Source of the DNA: an uncultured Lachnospiraceae bacterium
GTDB taxonomy: Bacteria > Bacillota > Clostridia > Lachnospirales > Lachnospiraceae
Direction: 5' to 3'
NCBI GenBank assembly: GCA_934317005.1
Contig: CAKREB010000006.1
Location: 1 to 64,000 of the forward strand
Length of the DNA stretch: 64,000 nt
Under the pieces are notes generated by a model, which saw only the letters and a list, made by a program, of their open reading frames with translations, had not been told where the DNA came from and ran no database searches. The position numbers and the translations under genes are program-made. This document shows positions 1-8,051 of this stretch, one piece after another (within the stretch, counting starts at the first letter, position 1; every line of letters begins with the position of its first letter).

Positions 1-140
1 AAGCATGCGAAACCCGCAGCTTATAAGCTGCTAAAAGCTTAGTCATTGCGGGAAAGCCAGGCTAATCGCCTTAATCACCATCGTACTAGCACCCTTATAC
101 AAGCAAGCTTGTAACGGCTGTTAGTAAGGTGATTGAAAAA
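1..140. repeat. First (5'-truncated) copy of a tandem hairpin repeat
   Basis: Bases 1-126 match bases 187-312 at 124 of 126 positions, an offset of 186. The unit contains the 16-bp palindrome GCAGCTTATAAGCTGC near its start, an outer CCCGCA/TGCGGG stem, and a large hairpin with arms at 72-88 and 122-134. The sequence diverges from the second copy at 127. The left boundary lies outside the window, so more copies may exist upstream. Confidence 0.8.
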
Positions 141-336
141 ACAATTCGTATGTGCCTTTCCCACAATTCCTAAGCAGTTTCGCCAAAAGCATGCGAAACC
201 CGCAGCTTATAAGCTGCTAAAAGCTTAGTCATTGCGGGAAAGCCAGGCTAATCGCCTTAATCATCATCGTACTAGCACCCTTATACAAGCAAGCTTGCAA
301 CGGCTGTTAGTACGATGATGATTACATACGAATTGT
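141..336. repeat. Second repeat copy bounded by 13-bp inverted ends (MITE/REP-like)
   Basis: The element begins with ACAATTCGTATGT (141-153) and ends with its exact reverse complement ACATACGAATTGT (324-336). Inside are the CCCGCA...TGCGGG stem and a 17-bp perfect stem (258-274 with 308-324). No reading frame of note is present. A non-autonomous mobile element, a REP-like repeat or a structured RNA all fit; target-site duplication could not be established. Confidence 0.6.
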
Positions 337-366
337 AACTTATTTCAAAAAAATGTCAATTTTCTA

Positions 367-395
367 TTTACATTGTGTCAAATGTGTGTTATCAT
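367..395 (+). promoter_or_regulatory. Sigma-A type promoter TTTACA-N17-TATCAT
   Basis: TTTACA at 367-372 and TATCAT at 390-395 are separated by 17 bases. Transcription would start near 402 and run into the terminator at 468-501, giving an RNA of about 100 nt ahead of the DEAD-box helicase gene. Confidence 0.5.
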
Positions 396-467
396 ATTAA
401 CAAATGTAAGATATGCTATTTCCAGCAGATGCATTTTTCCCCTTTTGTTACGAATAGAATCAGAAAA

Positions 468-501
468 AGCCGTTCCTGATTTTCGGGAACGGTTCTTTTT
501 T
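468..501 (+). terminator. Rho-independent terminator in the helicase leader
   Basis: CCGTTCC (470-476) pairs with GGAACGG (486-492), extended by a G-U and an A-U pair, and is followed by a T run. It lies 140 bp upstream of the helicase start, with no gene before it in the window except the repeats. Confidence 0.75.
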
Positions 502-639
502 GCGCTTTTTTGGAGTTTGTGAAGAAGTGCCGGATGCATAATAGTGTGTCAGAGTGGAAAGTATAATGCAGCAGGAAAAAGGTATCTCACTGGAAATAGT
601 TGAGTAGAAAGTATAGATGGTACGAAATGGAGAGATAGA

Positions 640-2214
640 ATGACGTTTGAAGAATTATGTTTAGATCCGAGAATTCTGCGTGCTGTTACGGAGATGGGCT
701 TTGAGCAGGCGAGTCCTATTCAGGCAAAGTCGATTCCGATTGCAGTGGAAGGAAGAGATATGATCGGTCAGGCTCAGACAGGAACCGGCAAGACAGCAGC
801 GTTTGGAATACCGCTTTTACAGAGAGTAGATCCGCATAATAAAAAGCTGCAGGCAATTGTGCTCTGTCCGACGAGAGAGCTTGCCATTCAGTCAGCCAAT
901 GAAGTACGCAGATTGGCAAAATTTATGCATGGAGTAAAGGTGCTTCCGGTGTATGGAGGACAGGAAATATCCAAACAGATCCGTTCGTTAAAGGGCGGTG
1001 TGCAGATCGTGATCGGAACACCGGGACGAGTGATCGATCATATCAATCGCAGAACGTTAAAGTTAGAGCAGGTTGGAACGATCGTATTGGATGAGGCGGA
1101 CGAAATGTTAAATATGGGATTCCGCGAGGATATTGAAACGGTGCTTGAAAAGCTTCCGGATGAACATCAGACACTTTTGTTTTCTGCAACTATGCCAAAG
1201 CCGATTATGGAGATTGCCAGAACCTATCTGACGAAGCCGGAAACGGTCAAGGTTGTGAAAAAGGAGTTAACGGTACCGAAGATTGATCAGTTCTACTATG
1301 AAGTGAATCCGCGCAAGAAGAATGAAGTGCTGTCCCGCTTATTGGACATGTATGATCCGGAGCTTTCGCTTGTATTTTGCAATACAAAACGAAAAGTAGA
1401 TGAGCTGGTAGAGGATCTGAAGGGCAGAGGATATTTTGCAGAGGGCTTACATGGTGATATGAAGCAGTCCCAGCGTGATCGTGTTATGAATGGATTCCGC
1501 AATGGACGCACAGACATCCTTGTGGCTACCGATGTGGCAGCAAGAGGAATTGATGTAGATGACGTAGAAGCTGTCTTTAACTATGATGTGCCTCAGGATG
1601 ATGAATATTATGTACATCGTATTGGAAGAACCGGACGTGCAGGCAGAAGCGGACGTGCATTTACGTTAGTAGTAGGCAAAGAAATATATAAGCTCAAAGA
1701 TATTCAGCGCTATTGCAAGACAAAGATCAAGCGTCAGCCAATTCCATCGGTAGATGATATTACAGAGATTAAAGCAGAAAAGATCATGGAAAAGGCAGGA
1801 AGTTTTATAGAAAATGAAAATCTTGGTCATATGATCGATATTTTGGAAGATCATTTGGATGAGAAGGAGTATTCTTCCTTAGAAATGGCAGCAGCACTTT
1901 TGATGATGCAGATGGGAGATAACAGCTTAGAGGATACGGATAAGGAAGATTTTGGAGATACCGGTGCAGAACCGGGAATGGTTCGCCTGTTTATTAATAT
2001 TGGCAAGAAGCACAGAGTCCGCATCGGAGATATACTTGGTGCGATCGCAGGCGAGTCCGGCATGGAAGGAAAACTGGTTGGCGCGATTGATATGTTTGAC
2101 AGCTATACATTTGTGGAAGTGCCACGTGAGTATGCAGCCGATGTGATTGATGCGATGAAGCATTCGAAGATTCGCGGAAAACAGGTAAATGTAGAGCCGG
2201 CAAATCGAAAATAG
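640..2214 (+). CDS. DEAD/DEAH-box RNA helicase with DbpA-type RNA-binding domain
   Basis: ATP-dependent RNA helicase, probably acting in ribosome assembly or cold-stress RNA remodelling. All core motifs are present: Q motif (FEQASPIQ), Walker A AQTGTGKT, PTRELA, GTPGR, DEAD, SAT, RGID and HRIGRTGR. The last ~75 residues (from MVRLFINIG) form the DbpA/RRM-like domain that in DbpA/YxiN proteins binds 23S rRNA. About 60 acidic residues link core and RNA-binding domain. The 524-aa length is typical of the CshA/DbpA/CsdA group. ATG at 640 follows GGAGAGA. The gene is monocistronic, followed by the metK S-box promoter. DbpA versus CshA orthology cannot be decided by eye, so no symbol is given. Confidence 0.93.
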   Translation: MTFEELCLDPRILRAVTEMGFEQASPIQAKSIPIAVEGRDMIGQAQTGTGKTAAFGIPLLQRVDPHNKKLQAIVLCPTRELAIQSANEVRRLAKFMHGVKVLPVYGGQEISKQIRSLKGGVQIVIGTPGRVIDHINRRTLKLEQVGTIVLDEADEMLNMGFREDIETVLEKLPDEHQTLLFSATMPKPIMEIARTYLTKPETVKVVKKELTVPKIDQFYYEVNPRKKNEVLSRLLDMYDPELSLVFCNTKRKVDELVEDLKGRGYFAEGLHGDMKQSQRDRVMNGFRNGRTDILVATDVAARGIDVDDVEAVFNYDVPQDDEYYVHRIGRTGRAGRSGRAFTLVVGKEIYKLKDIQRYCKTKIKRQPIPSVDDITEIKAEKIMEKAGSFIENENLGHMIDILEDHLDEKEYSSLEMAAALLMMQMGDNSLEDTDKEDFGDTGAEPGMVRLFINIGKKHRVRIGDILGAIAGESGMEGKLVGAIDMFDSYTFVEVPREYAADVIDAMKHSKIRGKQVNVEPANRK

Positions 2215-2226
2215 TCAAAAAACATC

Positions 2227-2255
2227 TTGACGAATACACTGGCGTGGATTATAAT
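2227..2255 (+). promoter_or_regulatory. Promoter TTGACG-N17-TATAAT for metK leader
   Basis: TTGACG at 2227-2232 and a perfect TATAAT at 2250-2255 with a 17-bp spacer. Transcription would start near 2262, about 40 nt before the S-box aptamer. Confidence 0.7.
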
Positions 2256-2302
2256 GGCTAGTGGCGTATGGAAAGATACGCGCAACAAGTTTATAATGGG
2301 AA

Positions 2303-2399
2303 CTCTTATTCAGAGTGGCGGAGAGTGAAGGCTCTGTGAAACCACGGCAACCCCTGACAAGGAAGGTGCCAATCTCAGCGAGAAATCGATCAATAAGAG
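2303..2399 (+). promoter_or_regulatory. SAM-I (S-box) riboswitch upstream of metK
   Basis: The aptamer is closed by CTCTTAT (2303-2309) pairing with ATAAGAG (2393-2399). Conserved S-box blocks are visible in order: AGAGTGGCGGAG, TGTGAAACCACGGCAACC, AAGGTGCCAA. SAM binding is expected to favour the terminator that follows at 2415, shutting off metK when SAM is plentiful. Recognition rests on consensus and on the neighbouring SAM synthetase gene. Confidence 0.93.
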
Positions 2400-2414
2400 G
2401 AGTTGACATACATC

Positions 2415-2463
2415 AAATCCGTTTTATTGTGAAAGATTTCATAGTAAAATGGATTTTTGTTTT
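2415..2463 (+). terminator. S-box expression-platform terminator
   Basis: AAATCCGTTTTATT (2415-2428) pairs with AGTAAAATGGATTT (2443-2456), including G-U pairs, and runs into a T tract. It lies directly after the SAM aptamer and about 180 bp before metK. The 180 bp between contain no supportable gene. Confidence 0.8.
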
Positions 2464-2642
2464 GTGACAAATTTCTGGATTTCCGATGAAAGAAAATACT
2501 CCTTATGTGAGAGTACCCGGTTACAGGCTGCTATGTGCGGCAGAGGAGAAAGGAGTGTGTGTTCGCTCGGCAGAATTAGGATTGTGCGTTGCTTGTCGTA
2601 ATTCTGTGATGTGTAACAGCAACGTAGAAATGAGGTACAGGA

Positions 2643-3830
2643 ATGGAGAAACATTTATTTACATCTGAATCAGTAACAGAGGGACATCCGGATAAAATCT
2701 GTGACAATATTTCCGATGCAATTCTGGATGCATTGATGGAGCAGGACCCTATGAGCCGTGTAGCCTGCGAAACAGTGATCACAACGGATTTTGTTATGGT
2801 CATGGGAGAGATTACGACAAAAGCAAAGGTAGATTATGAGAAAATTGTTCGCGATACGATTCGCGGGATTGGCTATGATGATGATGCAAAAGGATTTAAC
2901 TGTGATACCTGCGAGGTAAAGATTTTATTGGATAATCAGTCGGCTGATATCGCAATGGGCGTGGACAAGGCTTTGGAAGCAAAAGAAAACACAATGTCCG
3001 ATGCTGAGATTGAGGCGATTGGTGCCGGAGATCAGGGAATGATGTTTGGATATGCCACAGATGAAACAGAAGAGTATATGCCATATCCGATCGCGTTGGC
3101 ACATAAGCTGACCCAAAAGCTTACAGAGGTTCGTAAGAATGGAACACTTCCATACTTAAGAGCAGATGGTAAGAGTCAGGTAACAGTAGAATATGATGAA
3201 AATGATAAGCCGATACATATCAATGCGGTTGTTATTTCATCCCAGCATGCAGCAGATGTGACACAGGAGCAGATTCATGAAGACATCCGTAAGCATGTTA
3301 TTGATGCAGTGCTTCCGCAGGAGCTTGTCGATGAGAATACAAAGGTATTTATCAATCCGACAGGACGTTTTGTGATCGGTGGTCCGAATGGAGACAGTGG
3401 TTTGACGGGACGTAAGATCATTGTAGACACGTATGGTGGATATGCCCGTCACGGCGGTGGAGCATTTTCCGGAAAAGACTGCACAAAGGTAGACCGCAGT
3501 GCAGCATATGCAGCACGTTATGTTGCTAAAAACATTGTGGCAGCAGGACTTGCTAAGCGTTGTGAGATTCAGTTATCTTATGCGATCGGTGTTGCACAGC
3601 CAACCTCTGTTATGATCGATACATTTGGTACCGGAAAGCTTTCAGAGAACAGACTGGTAGAAATCGTCCGTGAGAATTTTGACCTTCGTCCGGCAGGAAT
3701 CATCAAGATGTTAGACCTTCGCCGTCCGATTTACAAGCAGACGGCAGCATATGGTCATTTGGGAAGAAATGATCTGAATCTTCCGTGGGAAAAGTTAGAT
3801 AAGGTAGAGCTTTTAAAATCATATCTGTAA
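2643..3830 (+). CDS. metK: S-adenosylmethionine synthetase
   Basis: Makes S-adenosylmethionine from methionine and ATP in the cytoplasm. The 395-aa protein has the N-terminal block FTSESVTEGHPDKICDN, the ATP-site GAGDQG, the central NPTGRFVIGGP and the P-loop-like GGGAFSGKD signatures, all intact, and a normal length for the family. ATG at 2643 follows GAGGTACAGGA. It is controlled by its own S-box leader and ends in a strong terminator, so it is a single-gene unit. The identification is secure. Confidence 0.98.
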   Translation: MEKHLFTSESVTEGHPDKICDNISDAILDALMEQDPMSRVACETVITTDFVMVMGEITTKAKVDYEKIVRDTIRGIGYDDDAKGFNCDTCEVKILLDNQSADIAMGVDKALEAKENTMSDAEIEAIGAGDQGMMFGYATDETEEYMPYPIALAHKLTQKLTEVRKNGTLPYLRADGKSQVTVEYDENDKPIHINAVVISSQHAADVTQEQIHEDIRKHVIDAVLPQELVDENTKVFINPTGRFVIGGPNGDSGLTGRKIIVDTYGGYARHGGGAFSGKDCTKVDRSAAYAARYVAKNIVAAGLAKRCEIQLSYAIGVAQPTSVMIDTFGTGKLSENRLVEIVRENFDLRPAGIIKMLDLRRPIYKQTAAYGHLGRNDLNLPWEKLDKVELLKSYL

Positions 3831-3838
3831 TAAGTGGC

Positions 3839-3905
3839 AAAGAGAATGTACCGGCACAATGTCCTCTTGACTTAATGACTTTGTGCGCGGGCATTCTCTT
3901 TTGTT
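3839..3905 (+). terminator. Terminator after metK
   Basis: AAAGAGAATG (3839-3848) and its complement CATTCTCTTT (3892-3901) close a long interrupted stem (inner arms GCACAA/TTGTGC) followed by TTGTTT. A translated frame opening inside the stem at 3875 is not the start of the next gene. Confidence 0.75.
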
Positions 3906-3937
3906 TCACTTATATCTGTAGTAGAAAGGTGAGAGAA

Positions 3938-5389
3938 ATGAAGATAGAGTTGCCGGAAGACGTTGCAAAGATTATTGCAACACTGGAAGCAGCAGGGTAT
4001 GAAGCATATGCTGTGGGAGGCTGTGTGCGTGATACGATTTTAGGGAGAGAACCGCAGGATTGGGATATTACAACTTCGGCAAAGCCGGAGCAGACAAAAT
4101 CCCTGTTTCGCAAAACCATTGATACCGGGATTCAGCATGGAACCGTAACTGTTTTGATGAATCATGTAGGATATGAGGTTACGACATATCGGATTGATGG
4201 AGAATATGAGGATAACCGACATCCGAAAAGTGTGGAGTTTACAGATAATCTTATTTTAGATCTCGAGCGGCGGGATTTTACAATCAATGCGATGGCATAC
4301 AATGACAAAAGAGGAATCGTAGATGCATTTTGTGGCATGCAGGACTTAGAAGCGCATAGAATAAAATGTGTTGGAGATGCGGGAGCGCGGTTTGATGAGG
4401 ATGCTTTGCGCATTCTTCGGGCTGTCCGATTTTCCGGACAGCTATGCTTTGATATTGAACCATCAACCCGTACAGCAGCCGTTAGCAGAGCAGAGCATCT
4501 GAAACATATCAGTGCAGAGCGGATCAGAGTGGAGCTTACGAAGCTTCTGACAGCGAAGGATGCCGGAAAGCTGATCGAATCCTATCACATGGGGATGACA
4601 AAGGTATTTCTTGCAGAGTTTGACCGCATGATGGAAACAGAGCAGCATAATCCACATCATATTTATTCGGTAGGGGAACATGCCGTGCGAAGTGTTGAGA
4701 TCATGAATTATTTCATGGGAAGATTTTCGGGAAAATGGGATGCAGGCATGATACCGGAAAAGACACTGCAGTTAGCACACGAATTGTGTGCGATGCTGAC
4801 AAAGAAAGAGCAGATGATCCTCTGTGTGACGATGCTTTTACATGATGTAGGTAAGCCGGATACGATGACTGTGGATGAAAAAGGGATTGGGCATTTTTAT
4901 GGACATCAGAAGGAGGGCGAGAAGATTGCAGGAAGCATTTTAAAGCGTCTGACCTTTGATAATGAAACAATCACACTGGCGAAGCATCTGATCTATTGGC
5001 ATGATTATCAATACGGAGAAAATCTGTGTGCCATGCGAAAGACGATGGCAAAGATTGGAAAGGATAAGATGCCGCTCTTGTTTTTGGTACAGCTAAGCGA
5101 TATTTTGGCACAGAATCCGACAACCTTTGAGCCTAAGCTTGCAAAAATCTATCGGGCTGCAGAGCTTTGGCGCGAAGTGCTGGCATCAAAGGCTGCGCTG
5201 GAACTAAAAGATCTTGAGGTGACAGGCAGTGATCTGATTCGTGAGGGGATAGAAGCAGGGCCGCAGATTGGAAGACTTTTACATGCGGCACTGGAATATG
5301 TACTGGAAGAACCGGGGAAAAATACTAAGAAGGATCTGTTAGCTTTTGTCAAACAGCAGAACTTGACAGAAAAATCAGATAAATCATAG
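3938..5389 (+). CDS. cca: CCA tRNA nucleotidyltransferase with HD domain
   Basis: Adds or repairs the 3'-CCA end of tRNAs. The class II nucleotidyltransferase head has GGCVRD and DWDITT (metal-binding aspartates), then RRDFTINAMA and EDALRILRAVRF. The C-terminal half carries an HD phosphohydrolase motif (LLHDVGKP) and another conserved WHDYQYG block. I place the start at ATG 3938, after AAAGGTGAGAGA, giving 483 aa. The frame is open upstream to 3875, but that part lies in the metK terminator and is not conserved-looking. It stands alone between metK and the GH13 gene. Confidence 0.93.
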   Translation: MKIELPEDVAKIIATLEAAGYEAYAVGGCVRDTILGREPQDWDITTSAKPEQTKSLFRKTIDTGIQHGTVTVLMNHVGYEVTTYRIDGEYEDNRHPKSVEFTDNLILDLERRDFTINAMAYNDKRGIVDAFCGMQDLEAHRIKCVGDAGARFDEDALRILRAVRFSGQLCFDIEPSTRTAAVSRAEHLKHISAERIRVELTKLLTAKDAGKLIESYHMGMTKVFLAEFDRMMETEQHNPHHIYSVGEHAVRSVEIMNYFMGRFSGKWDAGMIPEKTLQLAHELCAMLTKKEQMILCVTMLLHDVGKPDTMTVDEKGIGHFYGHQKEGEKIAGSILKRLTFDNETITLAKHLIYWHDYQYGENLCAMRKTMAKIGKDKMPLLFLVQLSDILAQNPTTFEPKLAKIYRAAELWREVLASKAALELKDLEVTGSDLIREGIEAGPQIGRLLHAALEYVLEEPGKNTKKDLLAFVKQQNLTEKSDKS

Positions 5390-5457
5390 AAATGCCACAA
5401 GGAAAGTTAAAAATCCGGCGTGTAATGTGCTGAATTTACCCGTTTAAGGAAAAAATC

Positions 5458-5486
5458 TTGTAACAAGTCACAGAATACGCTAAAAT
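5458..5486 (+). promoter_or_regulatory. Promoter TTGTAA-N17-TAAAAT
   Basis: TTGTAA at 5458-5463 and TAAAAT at 5481-5486 with a 17-bp spacer. The predicted transcription start (near 5493) is only about 16 nt before the TTG codon at 5509. Confidence 0.6.
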
Positions 5487-5508
5487 AGTAGAATGCTGTA
5501 GGGAGAAT

Positions 5509-7716
5509 TTGGGTTTGTACACACTTGGCTCAGATTCCATCAGAAAAATGTGTGCAGAAATGGGGATTCATATGGATATTAATGTTCGTTTGTCTCAGAT
5601 GTCAAAAGCTTTGAGAACACAGTTTTATATCGATAATCTTGCGATGATATTTAATCCGCAGGCATTATTTAGCGATGGAACAAAGGAATACCGTTCGCCG
5701 GCAGAACCAAAGGAAAATGAGTATGTAACGATTCGTTTTCGTGCCGGAAGGGAAAATGTAGATGAGGTATATCTGATCTGTGGAGAAAACAGACAGTTAA
5801 TGAGTAAGGTTTCAAATGACAGACTATTCGACTACTATGAGAGCGGAATACAGCTTGAGGACAGAAGAGTGGAATATTATTTTGAGGTGCATTGTGGTGC
5901 CTTAAAGTGTTTTTATAATACAGTCGGTGTATGTGACACAGCTGAACTGCAGTATAATTTCTGGATTACGCCATCCTTTTCGACACCGGAATGGGCAAAG
6001 GGCGCTATTTTCTATCAGATTTATGTGGATCGCTTTTATAATGGCGACCGCAGTAATGATGTGGAAACAGATGAATATTTTTACATTGGCGAAGGAACGA
6101 CTAAGGTTACTGACTGGAATAAGTATCCGGCAGAGATGGGCGTAAGAGAGTTTTACGGTGGAGATATTGCAGGTGTGATGCAAAAGCTGGATTATCTGCA
6201 GGATTTAGGGGTTGAAGTAATCTATTTGAACCCGGTTTTTGTATCTCCTTCGAATCATAAGTATGATATTCAGGATTATGACTATATTGATCCGCATATC
6301 GGACGGATCGTCAAGGATCAGGGAGAGGTGCTGCAAAGGGGAAACAATGGTGAACTGCTCTGTGATGCAGAGCATCCGAACAAAGCAGCCACACGTTATA
6401 TCTGCCGTGTAACAGATAAAGAAAATCTGGAAGCAAGCAATCAGCTTTTTATTGAGTTTGTGGAAGAGGTTCACAGACGTGGCATGAAAGTTATTCTCGA
6501 TGGTGTGTTTAACCACTGCGGTTCCTTTAACAAGTGGCTTGACAGGGAATGTATCTATGAAAATGCACCGGGGTATGAAAAGGGGGCATTTGTGGCAAAG
6601 GACAGTCCGTATCATACTTATTTTAAGTTCTATGAGGACATGTGGCCATATAACACATATTATGACGGCTGGTGGGGACATGATACCCTTCCAAAATTAA
6701 ACTATGAAGAGTCACCGGAGCTTTTTGGATATGTCATGCACATTGCAAGAAAATGGGTATCACCACCATTTAACGTAGATGGATGGCGTTTGGATGTGGC
6801 GGCAGATCTGGGTCATTCCAACGAATACAATCATTTCTTCTGGCAGGAATTTCGAAAAGCAGTAAAAGGGGCGAATCCAAACGCGATCGTTCTGGCAGAG
6901 CACTATGGTGATCCGACAGAATGGCTGCAGGGAGATCAGTGGGACACTGTCATGAACTATGATGCATTCATGGAACCGATCACCTGGTTTTTGACAGGCG
7001 TAGAAAAGCATAGTGATGAGTATCGTGAGGACATGAAGGGAAATGCAGATGCATTTTTTGGATCGATGCGTCATTTTATGTCACGCTTTTCCACACCATC
7101 ATTGCAGGTGGCAATGAACGAGCTTTCTAACCACGATCATTCCCGCTTCCTGACAAGAACAAACAGTCAGGTCGGAAGAACGAATTCACGTGGAGCAGAA
7201 GCTGCTAATATGGGAATTGACAAGGCAGTGTTCCGGCTGGGAGTCATGATCCAGATGATGTGGCCGGGAGCACCGACTATTTACTATGGAGATGAGGCAG
7301 GATTATGCGGCTGGACAGATCCGGATAACCGTCGTGCCTATCCGTGGGGACGTGAAGATAAGGAGCTGATCGATTACCACAAAGCACTGGTTCGGATTCA
7401 TAAGGACTATCAGGCCATCAAAACAGGCTCGATACTGTTCCTGCTTGGAGAATATAATCTGATCAGTTTTGGTCGTTTTAATGAAGAAGATAAATTGGTT
7501 GTGATCATTAACCGTGGTGAGGAAGAACGCAAGGTAGATATTCCGGTATGGCGGCTTGGTATTACCTATCAGACGAGAATGGCACGTCTGTTTATTACGA
7601 TGCGGGACGGATATTCCGATGAAATGCAGATGTACATGATTGATAACGGTTATATCCATGTGACATGTCCGCCGGTATCGGGTGTGATCATAAAAGATAT
7701 TACAGAAGGATACTAG
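5509..7716 (+). CDS. GH13 alpha-glycosidase (neopullulanase/cyclomaltodextrinase-like)
   Basis: Hydrolyses alpha-glucans or maltodextrins in the cytoplasm (no signal peptide). An N-terminal beta domain of about 140 residues resembles the CBM34-type module of neopullulanases, followed by the GH13 barrel. Region II is GWRLDV with nucleophile Asp429, region III LAEH with acid Glu464, region IV SNHDHS with Asp543. A short C-terminal beta domain follows. The start is uncertain: TTG 5509 has GGGAGA only 3 nt upstream, while ATG 5572 has GGGG at better spacing and would remove 21 residues. Residue numbers use the TTG. Substrate specificity within GH13 cannot be read by eye. Confidence 0.9.
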   Translation: MGLYTLGSDSIRKMCAEMGIHMDINVRLSQMSKALRTQFYIDNLAMIFNPQALFSDGTKEYRSPAEPKENEYVTIRFRAGRENVDEVYLICGENRQLMSKVSNDRLFDYYESGIQLEDRRVEYYFEVHCGALKCFYNTVGVCDTAELQYNFWITPSFSTPEWAKGAIFYQIYVDRFYNGDRSNDVETDEYFYIGEGTTKVTDWNKYPAEMGVREFYGGDIAGVMQKLDYLQDLGVEVIYLNPVFVSPSNHKYDIQDYDYIDPHIGRIVKDQGEVLQRGNNGELLCDAEHPNKAATRYICRVTDKENLEASNQLFIEFVEEVHRRGMKVILDGVFNHCGSFNKWLDRECIYENAPGYEKGAFVAKDSPYHTYFKFYEDMWPYNTYYDGWWGHDTLPKLNYEESPELFGYVMHIARKWVSPPFNVDGWRLDVAADLGHSNEYNHFFWQEFRKAVKGANPNAIVLAEHYGDPTEWLQGDQWDTVMNYDAFMEPITWFLTGVEKHSDEYREDMKGNADAFFGSMRHFMSRFSTPSLQVAMNELSNHDHSRFLTRTNSQVGRTNSRGAEAANMGIDKAVFRLGVMIQMMWPGAPTIYYGDEAGLCGWTDPDNRRAYPWGREDKELIDYHKALVRIHKDYQAIKTGSILFLLGEYNLISFGRFNEEDKLVVIINRGEEERKVDIPVWRLGITYQTRMARLFITMRDGYSDEMQMYMIDNGYIHVTCPPVSGVIIKDITEGY

Positions 7717-7722
7717 AATACT

Positions 7723-7950
7723 ATGAAAAAGCTGATTGAGTGGATGCATGGAAAAGGGCGAAATATTGTAATGCTTGTGATGATGCTTATCGCACTTGGC
7801 ATTGTACTGCATTATTTTGTGGTAGAGCGGGAAGGATATATTGGTTCCGGCAAGCCTAATGTTACGACATCTCCGGAAGAAAGACATGATTCTAACTTTG
7901 GAGGGGACAGCATCGGGCCGATGTCAACAGCGACAGCAAAACCGGAATAG
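7723..7950 (+). CDS. Small single-span membrane protein, unknown function
   Basis: A 75-aa protein with a basic N-terminus, one hydrophobic helix at about residues 15-33 (IVMLVMMLIALGIVLHYFVV) and a Ser/Thr/Pro/Gly-rich polar tail. It starts 6 bp after the GH13 stop, so it is probably co-transcribed and translated with it. The likely topology is N-in with the tail outside. No family is recognised. The coding call rests on position, a near-by purine-rich site (GAAGGA) and a plausible membrane-protein composition. Confidence 0.6.
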   Translation: MKKLIEWMHGKGRNIVMLVMMLIALGIVLHYFVVEREGYIGSGKPNVTTSPEERHDSNFGGDSIGPMSTATAKPE

Positions 7951-7967
7951 GAATTTGTCATAAGGGA

Positions 7968-7995
7968 TTGACATTTTAGAGAAAGGGTATAAAAT
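7968..7995 (+). promoter_or_regulatory. Promoter TTGACA-N16-TAAAAT for nifS operon
   Basis: Perfect TTGACA at 7968-7973 and TAAAAT at 7990-7995 with a 16-bp spacer, 57 bp before the cysteine desulfurase start. Confidence 0.6.
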
Positions 7996-8051
7996 ACAAT
8001 GTATACCAAGATACTAGGAATTAAAAAGAAACAGATAGGAGAGATTCACAG

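Noticed and set aside
1..336. CRISPR array
   Set aside because: Only two long, structured copies with no short spacers of uniform length and no cas genes.
2486..2668. 60-aa open frame between the SAM-riboswitch terminator and metK
   Set aside because: It overlaps the metK start, has no convincing ribosome site and no recognisable protein features.
3875..3937. N-terminal extension of the CCA transferase frame
   Set aside because: It lies in the metK terminator stem and reads as non-family sequence; ATG 3938 has the ribosome site.
6205..6681. Long minus-strand frame (158 aa) inside the GH13 gene
   Set aside because: It is antisense to a well-supported enzyme gene, has no ribosome site and no family features. 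Other antisense frames, such as 26088-26561, 10188-10649 and 35019-35501, are rejected for the same reason.
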